Shown: in pieces, positions 11,919 to 24,058 of the stretch
Layout: every line of letters starts with the position of its first letter
How positions within the stretch are numbered: position 1 is the stretch's first letter
NCBI GenBank assembly: GCA_000697665.1
Contig: KL197713.1
Coordinates: 1,804,181-1,868,180, forward strand
Length of the DNA: 64,000 nt
Source: Jaapia argillacea MUCL 33604
Lineage: Eukaryota; Basidiomycota; Agaricomycetes; Jaapiales; Jaapiaceae
Reading direction: 5' to 3'
Made by a program: the position numbers and the translations under genes
Notes under the pieces: generated by a model
Database searches by the model: none
Seen by the model: only the letters and a program-made list of their open reading frames with translations
Told to the model about the DNA's origin: nothing

Positions 11919-12345
11919 TATGATGGTACGCAGAATAGTATCACTGTTCCAGGGCAGTGATGCAAAGAGACGGTGGGTTCACGGTCGAGCGGCGTAACAG
12001 TGAGGCTTATCACGTCAAGTTGCAGTCCAGTTCAGAGTCCAATGCCCCTCGAAATCGAGGTGACTGGGCCCAAAATGAGAATTCAGCACGAACTCCAAGT
12101 AATATTGACCAGGATTCAGAGCTGAGACGCGCGCACGGACCGTGCTGGGCGTTGGTCGCTGTGTCGGACGATGACGGCGCGTATTTCCACGTGGCCAAAA
12201 AGACCGTAAAGGTAAACCTCAACACCTGCCTCCTGCTCTTTCTTCAGTCTCCTCAACCGCCCCGTTCAGTAAGCTCTCTACATTTCCTGCAAACTTTAGC
12301 TCGTTTGTTGATGACATTCTTTGACGTTAGCTTTCATTATCTACC
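11919..12345. promoter_or_regulatory. Bidirectional promoter between VPS11 and ATP18
   Basis: 427 bp separate the divergent start codons. No third gene fits here. A pyrimidine-rich tract leads into the ATP18 start. Confidence 0.5.
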
Positions 12346-12666
12346 ATGAGCTTCCTCGGTCTACGCAAATGGGGCACACCAGCAAGTCCACCCTCTCCCC
12401 CCAAAAAACCTTTCTCCTCTCACTTTTCTCTCCTTTTCGCCTATAGGTCATGAAGCCCATGTGGCCATTCATCGCCGCTAGTGGTCTCACTTTCTTCCTC
12501 GTTGGCAAAATGCAGGATATGGGTGTCAGGTGTACGTTCCGATTCCCTCCATATCCCTCACACCCCCCACGTATCTCACATGGGGTTGTGTCTTACAGCG
12601 GAGGCGTACAAGAACGATCCTCGAAACCCTTACGCCGCAAAGGTCGCAAAGGAGGCTCATCATTAG
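12346..12666 (+). CDS. ATP18: Mitochondrial F1Fo ATP synthase subunit j (Atp18)
   Basis: Exons 12346..12381, 12447..12531 and 12599..12666 give 62 residues: MSFLGLRKWGTPVMKPMWPF, one hydrophobic segment (about 18-36, FIAASGLTFFLVGKMQDMG) and a polar tail with YKNDPRNPYAAK. This is the pattern of the small membrane-stalk subunit j, which has a K-P-x-WPF entry to the membrane helix and an NDPRNP motif after it. The protein sits in the inner mitochondrial membrane in the Fo sector. Intron 1 has a GC donor (CCA|GCAAGT...CTATAG|GTC); intron 2 is GT-AG. The gene is too small to be judged from one open frame and was recognised from spliced exons. Confidence 0.93.
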
Positions 12667-13242
12667 AACGTCCCTTGTCTAGACTATTACATCCCCTTGC
12701 AAAAACAACCTGTCGGTGTTGATGTGAGGTACCCGATGTTCTCGGCTAGAGGGAGATACGTACTGCGTCTACAGTATTGGTTTGCCTGTTCTTCAGGCTC
12801 TTCAAGGCTGTGAGTGTGAGCTGCTGCGTCTGCTGCTGTTAGATTCCGTTTGATGCAACCACCATGACTGCGTATTGTGTTCGGCTGCGTCGGTTAAGTG
12901 TGCTATCTTGGTCTTTGAGCGATTTCTGACTAGAGACGTCAACGGGCGAACGACACGGAAGAGAAACTTTGCGCCGCAGTTCTACCGCAGGACACTACTA
13001 CGCCTGTGCCTGTCGCGGTTCCTCGACGCATCCGACAGCCCTCGGCTTGTAGAACGTTTGAAATGCTCACTGATCGATATTCTTAGACACGAGACCTTCG
13101 TCAGGCGGCCGCAGTTCTCTGAGCTGATGACTTCGTTGATGAACCCAAGTATAAAGATGCTCGCTATCCGATACCAATTCCCCATCAACAGTCCTCATAC
13201 ACTCCTCACCAACTCACATCCACTAGACCTCATACCATAAAA
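12667..13242. other. Intergenic spacer
   Basis: A plus-strand frame at 12875..13240 runs into the next start without family similarity. I read this as 3' region plus promoter. Confidence 0.45.
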
Positions 13243-14196
13243 ATGAAAGTAATCGTCTTCGGAGGCTCTCGCAACATCGGATACTTCTCCGCCCTTCGTT
13301 TACTCGGTAAGTCCACCATCCACTTCTGCCCCTTCACTCAAATCTAACCACTTATCATCGCATCCTCAGAAAAAGGGGCTACAGTCACCTTCCTCCTGCG
13401 ATCACCTTCTGTATTCGATAACGACGACAAAATCAAAGCGTACGTCGCCTCAGGCCACGCGAGGTTGGTACAAGGCGACGCCTTAAACGCAGACGATGTC
13501 AGACGTGCATGGGAGAAAGCAGGTGAAGGTGAACCTGATCTCGGCACAGTAGACGTTTGTCTCTTCACAGTTGGTACGTCCCTCCCTCCTCCTCCCCACA
13601 CACCCCATCTTAACATCTGTTGGGCTTCAGGCACTATCCCGAAATTCTCGTTAACAAAAGGTGTCTACCAAACCCCGGCGGACCTATGCACCCGATCGAT
13701 GTTAAACGTCCTCTCCACCGCCCCAAAACCATCCAAAACGAAGTTCATCGCACTCTCTTCAAACGGAATCGGTAAATCATCGCATGCCACACTCCCCCTC
13801 CCTCTCAAACCCGTATACAATATCTTAATCGCGACACCGCACAAGGATAAACTTGGTCTCGAACGAGTGCTAGCTCACGTCGTTGGACGACCATGGGTTA
13901 AAGCTGATATGGGTGACGAGCCGAGTGCAGAGTTCTTGCCTAGTGGTTGGGAGAGTACACCCGGGTTACCTGGGGCTGGTGAATTGAAAGAGGTTGTGTT
14001 GCTTAGACCGGCATTGTTCACAGATGGGGAATGTAAAGGTGATTCGGTGAAGGGGAAGGAACCGTATAGGGTTGTGGAGGGGAACTTGCCGGGGTTGTGG
14101 ACTGTTTCGAGGAAGGATGTTGCGCATTTTATTGTGGAGGGTTTATTGGAGGATTGGAAGAAGTGGGAGGGGAAGATTGTTACTATGGGGTATTGA
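13243..14196 (+). CDS. NAD(P)-binding Rossmann-fold (atypical SDR / NmrA-like) protein
   Basis: Exons 13243..13306, 13370..13573 and 13631..14196 give 277 residues. The N-terminus MKVIVFGGSRNIGYFSALRL is a beta-alpha-beta dinucleotide fold with a GGSRNIG loop, a variant of the GxxGxxG of atypical short-chain dehydrogenases; VTFLLRS follows as the second strand and LVQGDALNADDV as the strand-3/acidic segment. FIALSSNGIG sits where the family has its serine strand. There is no YxxxK pair at the expected place, so classic SDR catalysis is doubtful; NAD(P)-binding regulators of the NmrA type are an alternative. Introns are GT-AG, and the gene stands alone in its orientation group. Confidence 0.8.
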
Positions 14197-15173
14197 TGGG
14201 GGGGGGTGAGGGTGTGCAGTCGTTGAATTGGTATTTTAGTGAATGTGATAATGTGCTGGTTACATGTGTGTATTACTTTGGCTATATGGACTAATGTTGT
14301 TACCCCCCATGTATTCCTCGTGTTCTGTACGCAGAACTTCGCAGTTCCTAGATTAAACACGACGCGGCTGAGGGAAGGGTGGCCGACTTCATATCGCACT
14401 CCTGTTCATGACTGTCAACCCAGTCAATTAATACCACAAGCGAACGATAACATGCTGTCGGAACAAATTCGCACTTTAGGACGCCTAGCAGATCTTGGGG
14501 GATGGCGTTGGGGCGTTGGGGATTGGGCAGGAGACCCCATATATGCGTGTCATTCTAGCACGGCCAGACACGAAACCTAGGTGCATAACACAATGAAGTC
14601 AACTTCGCAGACTGAAAGGTGAGATCAAGACAGGTAGAGTTCTGACCGACATATTGGATGTGGTGACTTTGTGTGGAATTCAGGAATGTATGCTCACGCA
14701 TGAGAAGATGGTTGCCCTTGGGTGTGTGACCATGCGATGCCAGGCACATGAATGCACGAAGGGTGGCACATTGAAAGCAAACCACGTTCGATCACTGCAC
14801 AGACTCGATCGCGATGGCAATACTTCGCTGGCCTGGCTGGGCGTCAGTCATTTGCCACTCGCAAGCACCCAGCGACGGAGACTTGTAGAATACACCGAAT
14901 AATTTCGAAATGTTCAGACAGGTTTAGACATTGAAAACAGGATCCAAACATAGACGATAAGGACCCATATGCACGAAATCCGTTGTCAACACAGGATGAG
15001 GAAAGAGATTCAGACGGCGGCAATCAAAGCAGTGATGGGGCGCCAGGCTGTGCTGTCAGCGCTCATACTCCGGTTTGGAGCCGTCTGACTTTGCAATCCT
15101 TTCCTCCGTCCTCCATCCCTGCCAACGACTACGCAGCAAGTCCATTCTTGCTTCTGCCCCGAGCGAGGCCACA
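14197..15173. other. Intergenic spacer
   Basis: About 1 kb between two plus-strand genes. A G-run follows the stop at 14196. No open frame here shows family similarity, and no repeat was seen. Confidence 0.5.
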
Positions 15174-18100
15174 ATGTCTCAGCTCAAACTGTAAGCTGCT
15201 CCCATTTCTCTACATCTGTCGCTAAACTCTGTTCTAGAACACTTCGCCCTCCGCCAAATGTCGAGTTTGTTCACGGTACACCCTTTTTCGCTCCTATCGT
15301 CCTCGAATCAACATCTAATTCTATCACAGGCTATCCTGGCATCCCACCTTCAGCTCCCGACCGCCCACAAGCAGCAGTCAAAGGGGTACGCTCCCCAAAA
15401 TGAACTTTCATAAACATGACAGCTCATTTCTTTTTGATTAGGCGCTGGAACTTCGAGCAGGTCCTCAAGGCGTCAAAGCCAAATGGGTTCGAGTGGAGTT
15501 GAGAAAAGTGGAGACCTTACCGGGTGGTGGCCAAGCCAACACCTATTTCGACTTTGTTGGCCAGAGCCCTATCAACCTATGGCAGTCCTCTGAAGATTAT
15601 GGTCTTTTAATGACTGTAAATTCTTAATCTTTTTCTCAATCGTCCATCTCTGACACGCCCATTCGTTCTATAGCAAGACTTTCCTTTTTATATCCGTATA
15701 CCAGAGTCTATACCCCCCAGCCTCGCTCTGGAAAAAGGCGGTCAGTAACCCTCCCCCACCTCGTCTCTACTCCCAATACTCAAAACACCGACAGCAGGTG
15801 TAAGGTACGAGCTAGTCGCAACCGCCTGTCTCAAAGGCAAACGGTTAGTCCCTTCACTCCTTTTCCCCATCACCGCCTCTAACCTAATCAACCGACTCCA
15901 TGCACAGCGGTTTCTTCACCCGAGCCAAATCAACACTACTATCCACAATGGCTCCAATCATAATCGACAAACACGAACTCCACTCAACCTGGCCAGTCTA
16001 CTGCCAACCCGAAACCCGCGAACTAGCACAAGACGGAGTGATCCTAACAGTCGAACGTAACCACACCTGTTACGGCCCAGGCGACCGAGTCTCCATCCTA
16101 GCAACAATCAAATCCGATTCCCTCCACACCGTCATCCTCCGTTCTTTCGAATTCGCATTAAGAGAAACAGTGGTGTTTAGAGCTGGTACGCAAGTTACTG
16201 GGAAGAAGGCTGCGCCTGCTGTTAGGATTACGGTTATTGGGGAACAGAAGGTACCGGTGAATGCTACGCTTTATGGAGGGACGCAACATAAAGTGGAATT
16301 GGCTTGTTTGGTACCGCCGAGTCATAATGCTGCTACGTTGACTTCGGCGAGACATATTGATATCACTTATACGTTGGATATTAAGGCGCTTATGGGGACT
16401 GCTAAACCTATCATGATGGCTCTGCCTGTTGTGGTGTCCAATTGGCCAAGGTGAGCTTTGGGGTTTGGACTTTTTAGTTTTGGTGGGAGCTTATTGGTGT
16501 GTGTTTGTGTAGACCAGTTTCTACTGAAGCGATAAGGTGAGGCATGCTTGGTGCTGCTCAGTCAGACGTCGCTTATCACCCCATCTTAGGCGTATCGGAC
16601 CAGCAATGGGTCTCTCACTCCTCCAAGCACCAACCATCCCAACACAAATAGGTACGTCCCACCCTCCCCCTTCCAACTCACTCTGCTCTGACACAGAAAC
16701 GAACACAGCCCAAAGACCAGATTTCAACCCACAAGCCACAATGCCCTCTCGCGATCCCCAACGCCCCGATCTCGGAAGACCCTACAACACAATGCCCAAC
16801 GGTCCTATCGCTCGTCCACCGTCTTCATCAAACGGAGTTGATGAATTTGGTGCTATGCCTTCTCGAACGAACATGCCCGTTGCTTCTCCCGCCCCCGCCC
16901 CTTCTGCAAGTATGTCGGCGAAGGAGAGAGAGGCGTATGGGGATAGGGGAGCGAATGGGATGGGTTATGACCCTTCTAATTCTTCTCGGATGTCTTATGG
17001 TGTTGGTGTTGGTGGGGGAAACACCGGACTCGGACCTGCCACTCCATCCGAACCGACAACACCTTCTCGAAGACCTCGATCTTCAGGTGGAGCTCCTACC
17101 AATCGCTTCACGGTGACAAACATGAACGAGAATGATATGCCTCCTATTTCGGAAAGGTCGCAGCAGAATTTGGCTTTGCCTGGTGCGGCTGGGGGTAGTA
17201 ATGTTGGTGGAGCTGGAGGAAGTGGTGTTGGTGGAGGGGCGGGGAAATCAAAGTGGATGAGTGCGGAAGAGGAGAAGAGACAGCTTTATGAGAGGGCTAG
17301 GGCTCAGGCTGAGCAGGTACAAGGACCTGTTGCTGCTAGGGAATCTAGTCCGCCTCCACCTGCTCCTGTGCCCGTCATGGTTCGTCTTCACCTTTCTTTC
17401 TGTATTTTGAAAGTATCCTCATGAAATCGTCATTATGCACAGGCTGCACCTTCTTCACAATCGACCACTTCATCACGTTTTGGACCTAATACGAACTGGG
17501 CATCAGCTGAAGAAGAGAAGATGCGTTTGTTCAACGCAGCACAAGCCAAAGCCCGACATGCTCAAGGATCAGAAGCCTATTCACCTCCATCTTCACCAGG
17601 CGCTTCCTTACACGACAGAAAAACTTCTATCCATTCTCTAAACTTCAACCCCCAACAACCCCCTCCACGAAGCGCACCTTCATCCCCACCTATAAAATCA
17701 TCAGGCGCAGCTTTGTATTCTCAAGCCATGTCTACGCTTAACAGAGGCCAATCGGCTAACGCTACATTCTCGACCAATGGATATGGGAATGCAGTTGCTG
17801 GGTCTTCTTCTTCGTCGAGTGGTGCTGGTGGGTCGCAACAGGTTTATGCACCGAAACCGCAGTACCCGAGTGCGGAACAGGAGAAGGAGATGTTGAAGAG
17901 GTATCATCAGGCTAAAGCTGCTGTTGATAAAGTTCAGGGACCGGTATACGAAGAGACGTCTCAAGCGTCTTATAATGCTGATCCGGTCGCTTATGATGCG
18001 TTATACCCGACCAACACATCGCGATCACGCGTTAATGGTGCTGGTCCTCCTTCTCCTATCAATGGAGATATGCCTCCGGCGTTCCCGAGTTCGTCGGCAG

Positions 18101-18819
18101 CTAGTCCTCATCCTCCTACCAACGCACTATCCGAAAAGGAACGTTTGCGTCGTCATTTCGAAGCTCAAGATGCTGCTGCTGCGAGTAGTTCGGGTATGAA
18201 TGGTTCCAACATCCCTTCTTATGACGCTCCGTCCTACTCTTCACCTCCGCCACCGCCACCACCTTCGGCACCCGTCGCGCCTATGAACGCTCTCGCTGAG
18301 AAAGAGTTGTTGAGGAGGAAATACGCTGCTGAGGAAGCTGCTGCTGGGGGATCTACGAGCTCTGCGCCAGTCCCTCCGCCTGTTCAACCCAATACGCGAT
18401 CGCCTCCGCCTCTTCCGCCTGCGTATGATACTGGTAGTCGACCACTGACAGCTGCTGAAGAAAAGGCGTTGTTGAAGAGGCAATACGAGTCTCAAGATAA
18501 CCGTTCCGGCGTTTCCTCCAACGCAGGCCCTTCATCCTCCGGCTCTGCCCCCTCCTTTGTTCGAAGTCCCTCAGCTCGAACTATCCCTCCACCTCCGCCG
18601 CTCATGCCCCGTCCTCCCGTTGAATATATTCAAGAGACCCAAGAATATAACGTCAGGACTAATCAACAACAACAACCTCCTGTTTCTCCTCCCCTCGACT
18701 CTCAGAATCCACAGAATGGTTACGGTTTGAATATGCGCGCATTTTCACCACTCGACGTTCATTTTGATACCTCTTCTTCTTCGTCTCCTCCTCCACTCCC
18801 TCCTAAATTCCCTTATTAG
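15174..18819 (+). CDS. Arrestin-like protein with long repeat-bearing disordered tail
   Basis: Eleven exons: 15174..15190, 15238..15275, 15330..15385, 15442..15615, 15674..15740, 15798..15843, 15908..16450, 16513..16536, 16590..16651, 16697..17379 and 17443..18819, giving 1028 residues in one frame. Residues 1-345 carry an arrestin-type fold: LTLRPPPNVEFVHGYPGIPP at the N-terminus, strands such as VKAKWVRVELRKVE, and a C-terminal arrestin-like half (VERNHTCYGPGDRVSILATI, FEFALRETVVFR, HIDITYTLDIKAL). The remaining 680 residues are Pro/Ser/Gln-rich and hold six copies of a short charged helix motif, listed separately. Fungal alpha-arrestins act as ubiquitin-ligase adaptors for plasma-membrane proteins, usually through PPxY motifs; no clear PPxY was noticed in the arrestin half, so that role is inference. 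Confidence 0.88.
17258..18500 (+). repeat. Six protein-level repeats of a charged helix motif in the arrestin tail
   Basis: The motif, roughly S-A-E-E-E-K-x-x-L-x-x-R-Y-x-x-A-x-A-x-A, recurs at about residues 530 (SAEEEKRQLYERARAQAEQV), 590 (SAEEEKMRLFNAAQAKARHA), 712 (SAEQEKEMLKRYHQAKAAVD), 797 (LSEKERLRRHFEAQDAAA), 852 (LAEKELLRRKYAAEEAAA) and 906 (TAAEEKALLKRQYESQDN), separated by Pro/Ser-rich linkers. Three copies end in QGP or QGS. Each could form one amphipathic helix. Confidence 0.85.
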
Positions 18820-19008
18820 TTTAGTCTCATTTTGATCTCTTGCTTTGACCCGTCTCGAGCTTGGATTGCTTAGTTAACTTGGTTGACCGTAGTATGCTCA
18901 ATAGTTCTGTCTAATTATTGGTACAATCTGTGTGTGCGTTCAATACTAAGCAGGGGGGGTGTAAGGTGGTACAAATACATCTTCAACGCCATTACTTCGA
19001 TACAGTAA

Positions 19009-21340
19009 CTATCTTTTTCGTTTCGGTTGATTGCCCAATGATAAACCGTCTCCCACAATCGACTCCACTCCCAACAGCGCCACGTCAGACTTGCGTTTTC
19101 GTGCCTTGGAGGACTGTTCCGGTGAGCTGGGGTGCGGAGGCACGGAGGGGATTTGAGGTGAAGCCCCATCCGACGCATTGGACGCAACTTCGTCAAGGAA
19201 AGCCGTCAGTTGCTCGGTCGAGGGGTTTTGTGTCGAACCACTAGCCGCGTGGTTCGCAAACTTTTCAGCAAACTCTCCATAATCCTCTCCGCCCTCATGA
19301 TGTGAAAACTCGGTCAGGAAAGCGTCAAAGTCGAAATCCTGAGCCGCAGGGTCTGCATGTGACTCTATGAAGCTATTGGGCATCGACAGCCCTGCAGTTG
19401 GATCGGGATGTGGCGGTTCCACTGGTTGGTTCGGATTTGACATGGATGTGGATGGAGCAGTGGGAGGATGCGAGGGAAGGTGATGGTTCACTGATTCCTG
19501 ATTCTGGGTCTGGATGAGATTAGGATCCAGTCCCAAGTTCTCAATGAGTGTGTATATGCTATGTTGTAACGCATCCACATCAGCGTCAATCTCCGCCGCG
19601 TCCTGATAGGTCTTGGCTAACCTATCGGACGTTTCACCGAGGGGTTGCAGATTGGGAAGTTCACCGCCCAGTGTCGTCGACAAGGATTTGGTTGGTGAAT
19701 AAAGCTGGAGTGGTTGAGTTTGGGGTTGTTGAGTGGAGGTGGGTGTATTTTCGGGTCGTAATCCAAACGAGTGGGATGGGGATGGGTCGTAATGAGGTGG
19801 GGGGTAGTGGGGTGCAACGTGTTGGGGGTCCGGCGAGGGTGTTTGGAAAGGGAACGCGTTCTGATTCGCAAAGGCTTGCAGTAGTCGCTGCATCTGGGAT
19901 GGCGAGTTCAGCATTTGCTGAAAGGCGGCATTCATAACGCTGTCTTGCGATTGAAGACCATTAGATGTCGTGGTCGTTAGGGAATTTAAAGCAGAGGGTG
20001 AGAGCGTTGGTTCGGCGTTATTTGGAGGGTATGTTGGATGCGGTTGATGAGGAGGTGGTGGGAAAGCGCTCGTGCTCGCCGTCGTGGGTGTATTATGGAT
20101 GGGCTGGGAAGGGGCTGCGTAAGACGTTGAAGGAGTCGTAGCTGGTGCGGCAGGGGTACTCGTCAGCGAACGCGGTGCAACGGATGGAGTGTAAGGAGGT
20201 TCCGCTGCGGCTGGTGTGACGGGTTCGGAAGGCGCCGCTGATAGGTGAGGTGAGTCTGCAGGAGCATATGGGGCTGAGATTTTGGGATTAGACTACGGCA
20301 TGGAAGATCAAGAGAAAGAACATACCTGACGTTGGCATATGACCATTGGCCTCAACTTCATAGTCCAAACCGTCCATCCCGTCATCATCCTCATCCTCAT
20401 CCTCACTAACAATCTCCACCGCCTTCACCCTAGAATCACCCCTACTCTCCCGCCCATCACCAATCATCAACCTCTGTCTCTTCCTCGGCATCATCGCCGG
20501 TGGACTATGCGCTGTCTCCCCAGCTTTCCCAGCTCCATTATGCCCAAACACGCCCGCCAGGAACTTCAATATCCGATTAATAGTATCCTGCTGCTTCTTG
20601 TGTCGATCCCTAGCCACAATAGCCTCCTGCCACAATTGCTGATTAGATGTCTTGAGTTCGTTGAGTTCCTCGGAGATAGCGGTTTGATGCCGTTTGATAA
20701 CGGAAATCCCATTGACGACAGAGTTGATGTCCAACAATTGGCCAGCGGTAAGTGACGATGTCGAAGGAGCGACGTTGGGATCTCGGTTCTCCAACAAATG
20801 GTCATCGTCAACGCCTCCTGAGGCCGCCTGCTTCTTCCTCTGGATAAGACACAGCAAGTCGGGCTTGCCACGAAGGAAGTTTGGATGTTCAAAATTCCAA
20901 AATTCTGTATCGGCTTCGCTCTTCAACACGCCTTGTTGAAGATGAGGAATCTTGTGGAAGCCATACATGTTCAATTGTCTGACGAAGGAGCTGAAACGTT
21001 GATGTTTGAACCATCGTCCCAACAGCTCTTTTGCAAACCGATCGTGGTCCACTACTGTCACCTTCGTCAGCTCTGGCCTCCTACAACAACAAAAGTTCAA
21101 ACGCACCAAAAAACGAATCCCCTGCATCTGACCATCGTATTAAGTCATTGTTACTCGGATCATTAACCATCCTATACACCCAACCGGCGTCAGTTCAAGA
21201 TGCCACAGCAGGAGAAACGTCAGCACTCACTCGTACAGTTTCTGAAGGAAGGGTGGGACTGTCTGTCTGGCAGTCTTTGTGAGGTTCTGCTGCTGTCCTC
21301 TCGAGGGACGAGCCAGGGCTACTTGTTGATCTGTAGCCAT
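19009..21340 (-). CDS. HSF1: Heat shock factor-type transcription factor
   Basis: Minus-strand exons 21340..21231, 21171..21107, 21054..20326 and 20273..19009 give 722 residues. The HSF DNA-binding domain occupies about residues 27-130: VPPFLQKLYEMVND, LIRWSDAGDSFFVVDHDRFA, the recognition-helix region FKHQRFSSFVRQLNMYGFHK and FEHPNFLRGKPDLLCLIQRK. A heptad region (about 180-235, ISVIKRHQTAISEELNELK onward, ending ILKFLAGVFG) is the HR-A/B trimerisation coiled coil. An acidic stretch, a Pro/Thr-rich segment and an acidic C-terminal part (DFDFDAFLTEFSHHEGGEDY) resemble an activation region; KRKR lies at the extreme C-terminus. The family binds nGAAn arrays and drives stress and chaperone genes. 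The symbol follows the family; other fungal HSF-domain paralogues exist. Confidence 0.92.
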
Positions 21341-21542
21341 GATGGTAAGAAGGACGGAGCGTTTACTGACAGCCTGAAGCTCAGGAAGCTGAGCAGCCTG
21401 AGATCCGCCACAGGACCAAGCAGAAATAAATAACACGTCAATTTCCGGAAATGGAAAAGGAATCCCACATTATAAGATAATGATAAGGGGTAGGTTACTT
21501 AATTAACCATAATTCGACGAGTGGCACTGGAGTCCTGGAACT

Positions 21543-22566
21543 TCACCACCTGAGGTCCTTCATATCCTGCCAGAAAGCTCCGCTCTGTCCCTTCATATCC
21601 CCAATAGCCAGGTGTAACGGTGTAATAGTGCCTTCCTCGGGCGACTTGGCGGCGTTCGGACCAGCCATATCCGTCCTCACCCACCCAGGACAACAAGCAT
21701 TAATCAACAAACCCGGTTTCTCCTTCCCCTCCTGATAAGCCAACACCCTCGTAAGCCCCGTAACTCCCATCTTCGAAACGGCATAGGCAGCAGAACACCA
21801 CCCCTTCTCCGTCCAATTGCCATTCTTGACATCTGACCTGAACTCATTCATGAGCAAGTCGATGTCAGCCATCGTCTGGGAGTTGCGGAAACGATCGGCT
21901 AGGGTGGTGCTAGAGAGTCGGCTTAGGAAGGAGGCGCCGCTGGTGATGTTGACGATCCGTCCATGATGAGGATCCATAAGTGGGAGGAACGCTAGGCACA
22001 TCTGAACAAGCCTCAGTCTGCGTCTCCCCAAACGAAGCAGATGCGACTCACCTCCTTGGTACCATAGTAGTTCGTTGCGAGGGTGGTCTCAACGACGTAT
22101 TCGTTGAAAGTCGGACCCTTGAACGCAATCGCAGCGTTATTGATCAGCAGATCGACCTTCCCGTGTCTCTCCTTAATCTCGCTCGCAAGCTCTTGGATCG
22201 AAGTTTGGGAATCAATATCCAGTTTCAAGAAATCGATCTTGGCTGATGATGGTACGACCTCCTGGATCTCTTTCAAGGCGGCAAGCCCACGGCCCTCATC
22301 TCTCGCTGTTAACTTCGTCATAGGCAAGGGTAAGTGATCTCAGCCCACGGGTGAGACATATCAACCCACGTATACGAGGACGCTGGACGCCCCAGTCGAT
22401 TTCGCGAGGTAAGATCCTTCGAACTTCTTTGCCAACTGTTCAACGATAGCCCTTCCCAGCCCCTTGTTCTACAGTTGCAGTGCTTAGCGCACGACGATAC
22501 ATAAACCAGTAAAGGCAGATAGCTCACTGCACCAGTAACAATTGCTACCAATTCCTTCGTCGACAT
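21543..22566 (-). CDS. Short-chain dehydrogenase, carbonyl reductase type
   Basis: Minus-strand exons 22566..22528, 22468..22370, 22312..22052 and 22001..21543 give 285 residues. The cofactor loop TGANKGLG follows the first strand, and VLVYLTARDEGRG (formed across intron 2) is the next strand with an arginine suited to NADPH. LDID, NNAAIAF, the serine strand VNITSGAS (Ser154 or Ser157) and Y206-x-x-x-K210 (YAVSK) complete the catalytic set. CCPGWVRTDMAGPNA is typical of CBR1-like enzymes, which reduce ketones and aldehydes with NADPH in the cytosol. The substrate is unknown. All introns are GT-AG. The downstream region runs toward the HSF promoter with no partner gene. Confidence 0.93.
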
Positions 22567-22869
22567 GTTCAACGTTGACAAAAAAGAGACAAGGCGCGCC
22601 GCAATGACGTCGAAGTCCACGATGTCAGACCAAATATACATTGACGATCATTGGAAGGCGCATGGAAAGCCTAAACTGCCCGAACGGACAATAATAAGTA
22701 CAGCACAGATGAAAAAACCAAGAGTCAAACACGAAAGAGTAGACAAGGGGGACAATGCTCAATGTCGACCATTTCTTCAAGAAGAGGATCACACGTTGGC
22801 AAGGGTGGTGAAAACGAAAGAAGCATGTCCATTCTACGTTGTACTTGATTGTGTAGGGATGAACAATAT

Positions 22870-23629
22870 TTATTTCTCTGTGACGTATCCCTTGCCAGTA
22901 TAACCCTCCGACGAAACACCTACCCGAAATCACAATAGAACGTCAGCAACGAGTTACGGGCGCGTGGGAGAATGATTCTGAAGGGAAGGTCACGTACCCG
23001 AGATGGGATTGATTTTGTGCTCCTTTGCATACTCGTTTGTCGCTTCTTGCCATTCCTTGTTCATGGTCTTCGGGGGAGGTTGAGCTAGCCGCGGGAGAAG
23101 GGACGACAATGAAGATAATAGACATGTTGGAAGTGATGGCGCTGCTTACCGAAGGCCTTGAGGGTGTAGGTAAGGACGGCGGCAAAGACAATCGCGGCGC
23201 CAGTTCCGAAAATGATCTTGGCGACAGTGCCAGGAGGGTTCACAGCAGCTCGAGGTCCATGAGGGCCAAAAGCGACGTAGTAGGCTACCCAATACCACAA
23301 ACGCGTAAGAAAAGACCCAAAAGGTTACCATTCCATTCCGTATCAAACCGACAGCAAAAAAAGAGACACGACATACCAGCCTTCTTCTCATCCAGAGACA
23401 ATTCCTTCCAGTTCTTCTTCTGCAACTCCTCCAACTGGTTATGCACTGCAACTTGGTCTTCGCTGCTCATCCTTTCCCATTGTGCCTCGACGTTGGACAA
23501 GGGAATAATGGATGCCGATCTCGAGGTTGAAGAAGAGGCACCAGAAGACGAAGCAGCCATTGCGATGCTGCGCGACCAGTTGGCTGCAGCAGCTCTAGTA
23601 TGAGGACGCGCCAGGCGGAGGGCTTGCAT
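22870..23629 (-). CDS. COX5: Cytochrome c oxidase subunit IV family (fungal Cox5)
   Basis: Minus-strand exons 23629..23377, 23284..23150, 23084..22998 and 22919..22870 give 174 residues. The N-terminus (MQALRLARPHTRAAAANWSR) is basic and hydroxylated without acids, as expected for a mitochondrial presequence. The matrix part SNVEAQWERMSSEDQVAVHN and QLEELQKKNWKELSLDEKKA, the single membrane helix (VAKIIFGTGAAIVFAAVLTY) and the tail PPKTMNKEWQEATNEYAKEH...INPISG match the COX4/Cox5 family, a nuclear-encoded subunit of complex IV in the inner mitochondrial membrane. The short final exon (50 nt) encodes VSSEGYTGKGYVTEK. Introns are GT-AG. Confidence 0.93.
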
Positions 23630-24058
23630 GTCGGAGGAGGAGGATAGAGGAATTAAACGGAATAATGTTGGAGGGGCAAAAGGAATGGCGGGTCACAAAA
23701 TGGCTCACGGTCGTGTGAGAAAAACAGCGCAGATATGATTCGCTCGGAACGGACCGGCAACAGAGGCATTTCGGCGTTGCTCACATCGAGACTACAGGGC
23801 CATCACCGATTAACGTAGCTCATTACAATTTCCATGGTCTCGCCGTTGTCCAGCCTTTGCCTTTCGTATATTGGAGGTTATGGTAAGTTCGCTTTCGTGT
23901 ATATGGAGACTGCACACATGACTTTTGACGACGAGCTAAACAGATAACAAATGGAGATACGTTGAAGGGATCGACCAGTGGCATCGAGAGAGACGAGAGA
24001 ACAGAGGGACAGTCAAGAAACAGAATGTGGGCAGTGATACATGGGGGCAACGATACAA

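Noticed and set aside
12875-13240. 121-codon plus-strand frame before the Rossmann-fold gene
   Set aside because: No similarity, and it ends at the next start codon; better read as promoter and leader.
17701-18535. Arg- and Leu-rich frames in the arrestin tail
   Set aside because: Alternative frames of Ser/Pro/Ala-coding repeats.
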